Shown here in pieces: positions 1 through 8,864 of a DNA stretch of 19,477 nt (position 1 is its first letter; every line of letters starts with the position of its first letter). This stretch comes from Leucogyrophana mollusca (Eukaryota; Basidiomycota; Agaricomycetes; Boletales), in the NCBI GenBank assembly GCA_021014945.1, contig MU266717.1, forward strand, positions 1 through 19,477. Reading direction: 5' to 3'. The notes beneath the pieces are model-generated. The model was not told where the DNA came from. It made no database searches and saw only the letters and a list, made by a program, of their open reading frames with translations. The position numbers and the translations under genes are program-made.

Positions 1-2146
1 TGTGACGGTTCGTAGAACGTAGTCACACGAGAAAAGATCTTACTGGAATCAAAAGAGAACTGGCGTAATCTCTCGATTGGGGGGAAAGTAAGTCTACCGT
101 ACGATACTGTAAAACTACGAACTAAATACTAACTACAAGATCGAAGTCCACATGCTAAGGTACAGGAATCCTGACCCGCATGACGCCCGATGTCAGACTC
201 CATGCGGTCGACGCAATACGCGAACTATTCTGAATCGTCACAGGTACACTCCCCGCGCAGATAGGTCTTCCTCGCCTCTGCCTGCAGAGCCTCTGCTTTC
301 AGACTGACAATCCTCCGTAGATGGATGGAACGGCTGCAAGTCCAGAGAAATCGAAGTACGATAGCGTCAATGAAACTCCAGCATGGAGCACGTACATCCG
401 GTGGTGCTATCGACCTTTCCCGCATGCCACCACTCATCGTACGGGCCCGATATCTCTAGAATCTCGCCTTCGGTAGATGATATACAGTCTAGGTCATCAG
501 GAGGTGGTGTAAGGTGGCTTCGAGGATCGCACAAGGATCATGTGGCTACAGAATAAAAAAAGATATAGCCGCATGTACATTTCGCCTTCGCCTTAAAGGG
601 GTGTGATGTTGCTATAATGCGAAGGTGGATGCTGTGCTCCGCAGGAAGACTGCTGGAGTACGTGGGCGCCGAGGTGGGGAGTTCCGTAAGATGGTGTGCA
701 GGTGCGCTGATAAGTAATGTACAGCCTGGCTCCTCACTCAAGCTCGCTGCATCAATTTACGACAGGTGGCAGTGTGTACCAGTGAGAGAGCCCCACGGTT
801 CGATCTGATAACCTTCTGACCTCGACCGAGCCCACCGCTCATAGTGCGTTTCTAATAATTGAGCGGCTGCTCTATCATTACCACTTTATAGTTCCTCATA
901 TCTGCACGTACTGTTTATAACGGGAGCACCAAATTTTGATCAGACATTGAATCTCCGGACAACGTTTGGACCTGCTCGCCCAAGCGGCATGGAAATGCTT
1001 TGGCTGGATTGACCACCGAGCTGATTGGGTTGTAAGGCAATACCAAGCCCGAGACACGGGGCACCATATGCTGATACAGTGGTGGTCGGAAGAGAAGTTT
1101 GGAGCTCCGAAACCAGCAAATTGAGCGGCGAACGAATTGATCTTCGACCCTCCAGCAACTTGCTTTCCTTTGTTGTCACCGGCATCACCCTCAATGATCT
1201 GGAGTCAGAGTGTGGTTCGTAATTACATATCGCACCAGCTTTCGCCAACGCAAACAACGGTTCGTGCTATTTCGCATCAGTCGTAGGCTCATAGCGCTGG
1301 GTCTTTTTTATCTCCTTTTACAGGAATGCAGAATCGCCGTACTGAAAGCCTGCTCAATGGGTAATTCAACTGCTGTGTTGATCCTGGCTCCACTTCGTTG
1401 ATTCTTGAGGAAACTGATACATTGTCTTCACTTACATAGTTAGAGAACACCGAGAAGACCAAACATCAAGGGTTGATTCCTCAACTCCATCATGTAGATT
1501 AAATCTGTTCGACTAACAGTGCGTAGTAGCGGGGATTCCTCTTAAGCTAGCCTACCTCTTGCTAACTGATTCTAGAAGATCAAATTGCTCGAGGTTGGTA
1601 AAACTTGGTCCAATTGAGCGACTGCGAATATGACTAATAGAATACGATTCAACGTGGTTGTATTGTAGGATTCTGCTTTCGTCCGCCGGTCCCTCAAATG
1701 TCCTCGGGCCTTCGAAGCACTTTGGCTGCGTCATGATTCAAGATTCCAATGCCATATCCTGCATTTACTGGCGTCATTGGTCTGGAACGTTCGACTTAAT
1801 CATTCACATCATTTGTGGATACTGTGAGCCACACTCATGCCCCAAAAACACACACCTTCGATTGGTGACGGGCCATGGCGTTAGTCCTGGGGTCGCACGC
1901 TGCACGCTTAGCTTCCGGTGCTCAGATCAGATCGGGCCATCAGCAAGCCACCCCACTACCAGGACGATGTGGTCACGAACTGTGATCCCCACAGCCTGCG
2001 AGGTCATCACCCGCAACAATGATTAGCTCTACTTTCAGCTGATGACGCGGCCTCGATTTGATCACCGTTTGTTGGTATGATTGCCAGTTGCCGCACTCGC
2101 ATGCTATCTGTGATATGAACGTGGTGAACCTAAACCAGGACTATGC
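1..2146. other. No gene recognised
   Basis: Only short reading frames occur here (longest about 122 codons, 1658-2026 plus). None shows a recognisable domain, a signal peptide or a convincing chain of phase-compatible exons. A short intron-rich gene could still be hidden, because the supported genes of this window are also nearly invisible as open frames. No repeats, tRNA or transposon ends were seen. Confidence 0.5.
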
Positions 2147-2872
2147 TCAAGTATTCGTACTATTCCATGCATCGCCCATGTGATTTGTTCGCACAAAATC
2201 ATATGCCTTCTCCCAATCCCGACAAACATGTACAACACCGACCCCATCTGTTCCTGTCAACTTGCCATCGTCGTCCATATTCAAGGGGTCCAGGGTCATG
2301 TCGCTTGCACAGAGAATAGCCTGACGAAGGAGGTTGAGACAATGCTGCGTGTGACCGTCGGCGCTGTCCTTCTCGATGACAGCTTTACGAATCATCTGCA
2401 GGCAGTGCATCTGGTGGAACATGCTGACGCCGAACGCACGGCCTGCATCAGGTGTATTAGTTAAGCAAAGCGCTCCACAACAGAAGGCAACACATCCGAC
2501 TTGCCTTGTTTTCCGAGCCTCACAAAGCCATTTCCTCGCGGAAACAGATCTGTGGTCCGCCATTCTGGCCAGGCTTCTGGATTAGAAATACCAAACTTTG
2601 CAGAATCTTCGATTTGGAGGGCAATGTAGGGGAGATTTATTGGCAGGCTGGCTGGGTGGTCGTCGCCGATGTAGCCTGGATGACGGTCTAAGTATGTGCA
2701 CACTCCAGTTCAATAGCGCGAGAAGCTTACTATAACCACTGTCATCTGCAAGGATACGCGGCCCAGCATTGGCCAGCTCGACGCGGAGACGGTGTATGGT
2801 AAGTGCGTTCAGACCGACACATGTGAGCAACGCCAATACAGCAACAGATAGAACTACGGTTGGTCTCAGCAT
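2147..2872 (-). CDS. UstYa-like (DUF3328) membrane-anchored oxidase
   Basis: Three exons: 2731-2872, 2505-2687 and 2147-2442, giving 206 residues, typical for the family. Residues about 5-25 form one hydrophobic segment (VVLSVAVLALLTCVGLNAL), read as a signal anchor. The central part carries GYIGDDHPASLPINLPY and WPEWRTTDLFPRGNGFVRLG, as in UstYa proteins. Exon 3 carries both family hallmarks, HQMHC and HTQHCLNLLRQ, followed by CASDMTLDP and the C-terminal VHVCRDWEKAYDF. UstYa-family proteins catalyse oxidative cyclisation of Tyr-containing cores of secreted ribosomal peptides (ustiloxin, asperipin, phomopsin); the HxxHC motifs are thought to bind metal. Intron 1 (2688-2730) is GT-AG. Intron 2 (2443-2504) appears to be GC-AG, with donor AAG|GCAAGT and branch site TTAACTAAT; only this junction joins FVRLGKQG to RAFGVSMFHQMHC in frame. 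The gene is divergent from the first peptide precursor. The family call is firm; the substrate is inferred from position. Confidence 0.9.
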
Positions 2873-3686
2873 GTAGCTCGCGGAGTGAGTGAGTAACAGC
2901 GTCGCAATTGTGCTGCGAAGGGCACCTTTTGCAGGTCAGATGGTGAGTGTGAACATTCAATGTGTCTCCGATGTCCCGGTGTGATGTTCGCCTGAGGAAA
3001 CCCCCCAAAACAACCTTCATTGATCGGAGCGGTGGTGGTGCCATGGTGGTGGGGTGATGGGGTTTCCCCATTTGATCAGGCTCCGGCTACGTTTGAACAC
3101 CGATTGGCGCGCACTCGTTCGTTTCTGCAAAGGTAACTCCTCCGAACCTGTGCCAATATAGAAATTCTCATTCACTCATTCACTCACCCTCTCTCTCCTT
3201 ACCTATGCCATGGGCAGAAACTGTGGAAGGGCATGTACTTACACTTTGGCATCAATTAGCCGCGTCCTGGCCGATCCCTTTGCCAAAGCTCCAGTCGAAA
3301 GGCACGCGGGTTCTCCTGTTACGCTTCAAGTTCACGCGACGGCAGCGTCGCAACGCGACCCGCCTGTGTGGCGAGCACGTAAGCTGTAAGGACCAAAACG
3401 CCAGGATCCTCAGCTAGTCGAGCTTCTGAAGCTACTGGAGCTTCCATTGAAAAATGTAAGTACTTATCCCAACCAGATGAGATGCCGGGTTGATTGGCCT
3501 CAGACGTGTATGGCTGTTCGGTTTGCCATTGTCATGAACCTCGTTTCAGATTTTGGGGACCATTCTTCAGCGCTCTGATCGGGGAGCGATCGAGCCGAAA
3601 TTTATGCGTTAACATTGTGGTCCTTCGAGCCGACACAGTCCACGGACCTTCTGGCTTTCAAAGGGGTAAGTAACACCGTTGAAAAT
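2873..3686. promoter_or_regulatory. Divergent intergenic region between oxidase and precursor 1
   Basis: About 0.8 kb separates the start codon of the UstYa-like gene from the TATA box of precursor 1, so both promoters should lie here. A pyrimidine-rich run with a CATTCACT repeat sits at 3169-3200. Short frames follow it (for example from ATG 3210) and can be extended through a few plausible introns, but the product matches nothing I recognise. A small gene is possible but not supported. Confidence 0.45.
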
Positions 3687-3695
3687 TATATAAAG
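3687..3695 (+). promoter_or_regulatory. TATA box of precursor 1
   Basis: TATATAAAG ends 51 nt before the ATG at 3746. The other two precursor genes carry a similar box at nearly the same distance (8193-8199 and 16819-16826). Confidence 0.7.
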
Positions 3696-3745
3696 GCTGC
3701 CAGTCTTGACTTCAGCATTCTCCCATCCTCTCAAGCTCCACCACA

Positions 3746-5819
3746 ATGCAGCTCACTATCAAGTCTTTTATCATCACTCTCGCTGTGTTCATCGCTGGCG
3801 CTCAGGCTTTACCTGCCCAGGAAAAACGTACGATTCTCCTCTTTGTTGCTCAGCTCGATGTTGCTGACCCGATGCTTAGGTGTTCCGGATCGTGTCAGTA
3901 TTCCCCAGTCGCCTCCAGTACCTCAGAATGCCAGGCTGATATCCTTTTCACGGTATAGAAAGGGTACGATATCACAGGCGGGGACATTGAGAAGCGTAAG
4001 TTGATTAGTATCATTGGCTGAATGCTCGCTGACGAGCAGGATCTCAGGCATTCCCGACCGGGTTAGTCATCTCCCCAAATATTTGACTGCTGACGTTCCC
4101 GACTTATTCTCGGCGCTGTGTACTGTAGAAAGGGTATGATATCACCGGCGGGGACGTTGAGAAGCGTGAGCTTAGTTTCATCTGTGATCCCGCGCGTTCA
4201 CTGACGGCCCATGTTTTAGGTGACCGCGTAAGTGATATGCCAGTACTGCGGATTACTGTCAGCGCCGGGCTGACTCCCCACTATAGAAAGGATATGACAT
4301 CACTGGAGGGGACATTGAGACCCGTAAGCTCAGTTATCTTAGTTGATACGTTCACTTCACTAACATCGAGGTCGTTAGGCGATCGCGTTAGTTGCTTTCT
4401 AGCACTTCAAGGGTTAGCTCGCGCACCTGGCTAATCCCTTGCCTCCACAACAGAAAGGTTACGACATAACTGGTGGGGACATCGAAGCCCGTAAGCCCAA
4501 TCACCTTAGTTGGTTTGACCACATCCCTAACGATTGAAATCTTCAGGCGACCGCGTTAGTTGCTTTGTAACTCTTCAAGGATTCGCTTGGGCATTTGGCT
4601 GATTCCTTGTCTTGCCAATAGAAAGGTTATGACATCACCGGAGGGGACATCGAGACCCGTAAGCTCAGTTATCTTGGTTGATTTGTCCACATCGCTAACG
4701 ATTGAGGTCTTCAGGTGATCGCGTTAGTTTCTTTGTAACTCTTTAAGGGTTCGCTTGGGCATTTGCTGATTCCTTGCCCTTGCAACAGAAAGGTTATGAC
4801 ATCACCGGAGGGGATATCGAGACCCGTAAGCACCGTCATCTTAGTTTATTTGACCACTTCGCTGATGTATGGTGATCTTCAGGTGATCGCGTTCGTTGTT
4901 TTCTAGCACTGCAAGAGTTGGTTTGTACATCTTGCTGATTGATTGCCTCTCCAATAGAAAGGTTATGACATCACTGGCGGGGATATCGAGGCCCGTAAGC
5001 TCAGTTATCTTAGTTTATTTGCTCGCTTCGCTGATGATGGAGATCTTCAGGTGACCGCGTTAGTTGCTTTCTAGCACCTCAAGGGTAAAACGCGCATGTT
5101 GCTAATTTATTGCCTCTTCAATAGAAAGGTTATGACATTACTGGCGGAGATATCGAAACCCGTAAGCAAAGTCATCTTGGTTGATTCGTCCACTTCGCTG
5201 ACAATTGAGGTCTTCAGGTGACCGCGTTGGTTGCTTTCTTGCACTGCTTGGGCATCTGGCTGATTTCTCGCCTCTCCAACAGAAAGGTTACGACATAACT
5301 GGCGGGGATATTGAAACCCGTAAGCACAGTCCTGCGAGTTCATTTGTCCACTTTGCTAACGATTGAGATCTTCAGGTGATCGCGTTAGTTGCTCCCTAAC
5401 GCTTCAAGGGCTGGCTTGGGCATCAGGCTGATTTTTTCCTTCTCCAATAGAAAGGTTATGATATCACTGGCGGGGATATCGAAACCCGTAAGCTCTGTTA
5501 TTCTAATGATGTTCTCCTCGCTAATGATTGAGACCTTCAGGCGACCGCGTTAGTTGCTTTCTGGCCTTTCAAGGGTTGACTTGAGTATCTCGCTGATATA
5601 TTTCCTCTTCAACAGAAAGGTTATGATATAACTGGCGGGGATATCGAGATTCGTGAGCCCACTGTCCTATTTGGTCTGAGATTTCGCTGACGATTGAAAT
5701 TGTCAGGCTCGCCTGACCGGGTTAGTGATGCTCCTGGCACCCAAAGCCGTTTTAGTGCCAAACTGACATTGCTACCACTATAGAAAGGGTACGATATCAC
5801 CGGTGGGGACTTGGCTTGA
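3746..5819 (+). CDS. Precursor 1: secreted 12-repeat peptide precursor in 25 exons
   Basis: Rebuilt as 25 exons encoding 212 residues. Exon 1 (3746-3827) is a signal peptide ending AGAQALPAQEK. Then a microexon and a repeat exon alternate twelve times. Microexons: 3880-3893, 4048-4061, 4220-4227, 4379-4386, 4547-4554, 4715-4722, 4883-4890, 5051-5058, 5218-5225, 5376-5383, 5541-5548, 5707-5720. Repeat exons: 3959-3995, 4129-4165, 4287-4323, 4454-4490, 4622-4658, 4789-4825, 4958-4994, 5125-5161, 5283-5319, 5451-5487, 5616-5652, 5784-5819 (TGA). Repeat exons encode KGYDITGGD[IV]E plus K, T, A or I; the last ends GGDLA. Microexons encode RVPDR, RIPDR, RDR (nine times) and RSPDR. Every repeat exon enters in phase 0 and leaves in phase 1, with c|GTRAG as donor; every microexon is 2 mod 3 and restores the frame. 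The design (signal peptide, then near-identical Tyr-containing units between basic sites) matches Kex2-processed precursors of UstYa-type pathways, and a UstYa-like gene is divergent next door. Splicing is inferred, not observed. A non-modified secreted repeat peptide is the main alternative. Confidence 0.87.
3959..5819 (+). repeat. ~167-bp tandem repeat, 12 units, carrying exons and introns
   Basis: Repeat-exon starts are spaced 170, 158, 167, 168, 167, 169, 167, 158, 168, 165 and 168 bp apart. Similarity covers the introns as well as the exons. The first intron of most units contains versions of CAGTTATCTTAGTTGA, a CACTTCGCTAACGATTGA-like block and TCTTCAG. The second contains TAGTTGCTTTCTAGCACTTC and CTCTCCAAYAG. 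Each inner unit adds 45 coding nt (15 residues) without a frame change, so whole-unit gain or loss by unequal exchange is tolerated. Outer units (1, 2, 12) are more diverged than inner ones. Confidence 0.9.
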
Positions 5820-6273
5820 AGTAGGTAAAATCACGGTTGTGTGGCTGTGGTTGTTCTTTAACTGGTTCCATCTCAAGGTCGAGCACGTCAAGGAAATACA
5901 TGCAGATATCTATTCATGATTGCAGGGGCTGGAAAGGTCGATGCTCGCAGGATGGGTTTTTTCCTTACATACGATGAAATGTTGAACCGTTATGAATGTG
6001 GTTGACTTCGATGGGTTCGGACGGACTATCTACTGAAGTCCTACAATACTCGGTTTCCAATGAAATTTCTTGGCTTTCTCTTCACCAGCGGCAGAGTCTT
6101 CGCCCGTTTTGGACAATGTCCAAATTTGCCAATCACCACAACTCTGGGAAAATTCCTTGCATTTAAAATGTTGAACGACTGCCTTCCTCCGAAACTTTGA
6201 GTGCGCAGAGAAGCCTTCAATCAGGAATTCTAATCAAAGATGTCCCTAGACCTACCCCCGAATCCCAAGGCCT
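5820..6273. other. Intergenic, probable 3' end of precursor 1
   Basis: No gene seen. The stretch contains a perfect 17-bp palindrome, TTTGGACAATGTCCAAA, at 6108-6124 (8-bp arms around one base), upstream of the membrane protein gene. It could be a transcription-factor site or chance. Confidence 0.4.
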
Positions 6274-6281
6274 TATATAAG
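6274..6281 (+). promoter_or_regulatory. TATA box of membrane protein gene
   Basis: TATATAAG lies 72 nt before the ATG at 6353. An upstream ATG at 6240 precedes the box and is therefore less likely to be the start. Confidence 0.55.
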
Positions 6282-6352
6282 CTTGGAATAAATAACCATT
6301 TACAGCGGACTCCTTCCTCGACGTTCAACCATCACCTCCGCGCTGCCACTCG

Positions 6353-7355
6353 ATGCAAGGAAATCAAGACTCTTACCTGCCTCTTCTGCCCAAAGCTGGA
6401 GACGATGGAGAGGATTCTGAGTTTCCTAACGGCTTGGCCGGAGGGAGCCCACCACCACCACAGTACCTCTCCGCCGTCTCATTGATAACGCTCGTTGTGT
6501 CGCTTTTCTCAGTCCTGGCCACCGTGTGGTTGCATCTCGGTAGCACTTCGTTATCCCTAGACATCTCTAGTCCCCGCTTTGTTGCGTCTTTGCGCAAAGT
6601 GACACCATATCCGAACTTGGACGAGGATATCATTGACCAGGCCATGGAGCTCAAATCTGGTGAGCAGGCGTCTATACCGTGTCGGGTGAAGTGGATAACC
6701 AATATATCGAATTGTAGCGCCCAAGATGTGGTTTCCTTCGTACATCGCGCGTGCCAATGCTGCGGAGCCCGATAGAACTTATAGCAGTTCGAGCACAGTT
6801 ACGCTCAGTCCCTCGGTATGCAAATGAATAATTAAATATTGAACCTCTTTTCATCCGCTGTTCATACAGGATTCTATGTTCTACCGCTTTGGTATCATGA
6901 AGAATGCACCAAACAGCACATGCTACGTTGTGGCAGCTGTCCCGAATGCTTCAAAGCTCCTAGCCGGAAACAAGAGCTACGTCTCTGAGGGAGACGTCAG
7001 CGCCATCGAGATCTGGAAAGTGTCCTATAATGCCTCACAGACCGAGTTGAGCTGGAACACCCGTCCCCGACGCGAGTCACTCTTGGGCACCGTCAGCTTC
7101 ACGCCTCTCCCCGAGGTCTATGACCCCGAAGACGAACGCGACGGCATGGAACTTAGACCGCCGACGCCACTATTTGAATGTGATGGCGATAGTCGGATAG
7201 CGATTGAGGTCACATGTAGCGACTGTAGGCTGAATTTCGAGCAGGTATTCTCGGATCCTCCATTGGGTAAGTGATTTGACCGATCTTCGTGTGCTCTGAT
7301 GATGGTATTGATACTCATGGGTCGCACAGCCTTCGATGTGTGGGTTCTCAAGTAA
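6353..7355 (+). CDS. Single-pass membrane protein with a basidiomycete-type extracellular domain
   Basis: Four exons (6353-6659, 6718-6815, 6870-7266, 7330-7355) join in compatible phases (1, 0, 1) to give 275 residues. The N-terminus is polar and proline-rich (DSYLPLLPK..., GGSPPPPQYL). One hydrophobic segment follows at residues about 42-64 (VSLITLVVSLFSVLATVWL), so the rest should be lumenal or extracellular. That part carries WFPSYIARANAAEPDRTY, SPSDSMFYRF, CYVVAAVP, AIEIWKV, LSWNTRPRRESLLGTV, three late cysteines (ECDGD, VTCSDC) and a terminal AFDVWVLK. Several N-x-S/T sites are present (NST, NAS, NKS). The order resembles uncharacterised proteins common in Agaricomycetes that have a short cytosolic tail, one membrane helix and an ordered beta-rich domain; I know of no established function. 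It lies between two peptide precursors on the same strand, but a role in peptide maturation is only a guess. Confidence 0.8.
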
Positions 7356-8192
7356 ACCTCAATACACATTCGGACCGGAATCTACCTCACAATCACATCC
7401 ATACTTGTCTGTAGTTTGGGCACAATAGCAACTACCTTGCTCGTTTATCTCAAACCATGGCCTCGGATCGATGCTCGAAGCGTCTCTGCAAGTTTCCATG
7501 GAGTCCCATCTCTTGTAGTTCTATCGTATGCTCAAAGCCAAACTGATAGGCCAACATGGTATTTCAGTAAGGAGGTTAGGAGGAGAACTGGATACGTCCT
7601 TCGCGGCAGGCCCCCGACCGGTGACCTATCTCAGTTGCTCCTTTGACTCGCCTTGCTCTGGACCAGTCATGCGGTGTACCACCGATAACCCCCCATCGTC
7701 CAGCGTTATCGCTTTGATCACACTCAGGCTCAGAATTTGAGCATCTTCTCGTGGTAACGTTTAAATTTACAGTGTTCATTGATCACTGTTTCCCCTTACC
7801 CGACTCACCTGACAGCCCCAATGTAGCCGCCGTTGCGGTGGCGCAAAGTCAAGCGTAACTACCATTCAGGGGTCAGGCCGATCAGAGCGGGTCCCATTCC
7901 CACTGCCTGGGCAGAACGCACATGGGACACAGGAGAGTTGATTAGATTTCCGCCTGGGAGAAGATACACTTTGTCGCGCATCAAGATGTACAGGATCATA
8001 TCAATGATAGGCGTGTGCGTCGTTCCTAGTCCGAATGCAATTCTATTCCTTATGGAAGGAACCCGTGGATGATGTCTTTGTAGAGATTGTTCACCTGTGA
8101 TGAGGGCGAAAACATGCACGCTGTAGCGCTCGCACCCCTGCAATCCGCACCGTCTTCCGTGTTCGGTGTTAGCGGGAGCGATACGGAGATCA
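7356..8192. other. Intergenic; one unrecognised minus-strand frame
   Basis: No gene can be supported. A 94-codon minus-strand frame (7859-8143) has a fairly protein-like middle (AFGLGTTHTPIIDMIL, then VYLLPGGNLINSP). It matches no family I recognise and could not be extended by clean introns, so it may be a gene fragment or chance. Confidence 0.4.
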
Positions 8193-8199
8193 TATAAAG
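8193..8199 (+). promoter_or_regulatory. TATA box of precursor 2
   Basis: TATAAAG ends 55 nt before the ATG at 8255 (58 nt before the ATG at 8258), the same architecture as precursor 1. Confidence 0.65.
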
Positions 8200-8254
8200 C
8201 GAGTGCTGGCTCACTGACTTTCCCCCAGTGTTCCTACCCTCTGTTAGCTCCCCT

Positions 8255-8864
8255 ATGATGCAGTTCACCATTCTTTCGATTGCAGCTTTCGCCGCCCTTA
8301 TCGCAGGTGTTCAAGCGTTTCCCACACAGGAAAAGCGTTCGTTTGGTTCAAAATTCATTTCCTTGCTGCCGTACTAACGATGTTACTGAATGCCAGGCTC
8401 ACTTGGGGAAGGCGTTAGTTGATGTCATGTTTGTCCAGTGGAACGCCTTGCTGACTTTCTGCTCAACACAGAATGTTTACTACATGGCTGCTGATGTCCC
8501 CATCGTCGAAAAGCGTAAGTTTTACGACAATTACGCCCCAGCAACTCAATTCTGACTGCGATCTCCAGGTTCGTTAGGGGAAGGCGTTAGTCGATGTCAG
8601 GTTTGGTGAGCGGCGCGCAGGCTGACTTTTCGTTCTCTATAGAATGTATACTACATGGCTGCTGACGCGCCTGCTGACAAGCGTAAGCTGAACTACGATA
8701 ATGTTTCAGCACCTCATTGATGACCGCGATTTTCAGGCTCGTTGGGGGAAGGCGTAAGTCGATGTCACATTTGCTCTGTAGCGCCTTTGGCAGGCTGATC
8801 ATCCATGACGACGCAGAACATATATGAAATGGCAAACGACGTCACCGAGAAACGTGATATCTGA
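8255..8864 (+). CDS. Precursor 2: secreted 3-repeat peptide precursor
   Basis: Seven exons: 8255-8336, 8397-8413, 8472-8514, 8569-8585, 8643-8682, 8737-8753 and 8817-8864, ending TGA. Two ATGs are adjacent; the second (8258) aligns with the start of precursor 1 and gives 86 residues. A signal peptide (FAALIAGVQA) is followed by FPTQEKR. Three units follow, each split over a 17-nt microexon encoding RSLGEG and a larger exon: NVYYMAADVPIVEK, NVYYMAADAPADK, and NIYEMANDVTEKRDI before the stop. Every Lys-Arg is split as AAR C|GT. Phases agree at all six junctions, and intron 1 has a canonical branch site (GTACTAACG). The KR sites are all intact, unlike precursor 1. The Tyr-containing cores suit a UstYa-type modifying enzyme, but no separate oxidase was found beside this gene. 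A small unmodified secreted peptide is the alternative. Confidence 0.87.

Noticed and set aside
3205..3620. Possible small gene between the oxidase and precursor 1, starting at ATG 3205 or 3210
   Set aside because: Frames stay open through several candidate introns, but the choices are arbitrary, the product matches nothing I know, and the region must also hold two promoters.
3615..4004. 129-codon plus-strand frame over the start of precursor 1
   Set aside because: It overlaps the promoter and leader in a different frame; the leader frame is conserved with two other genes.
3959..5819. CRISPR-like or satellite array
   Set aside because: The regular repeats are explained by in-frame exon pairs with splice sites in a fungal gene; spacers are conserved introns, not unique sequences.
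7859..8143. 94-codon minus-strand frame with a protein-like central segment
   Set aside because: No family recognised and no supported exon extension; it overlaps an equally open plus-strand frame, so it may be chance or a fragment.
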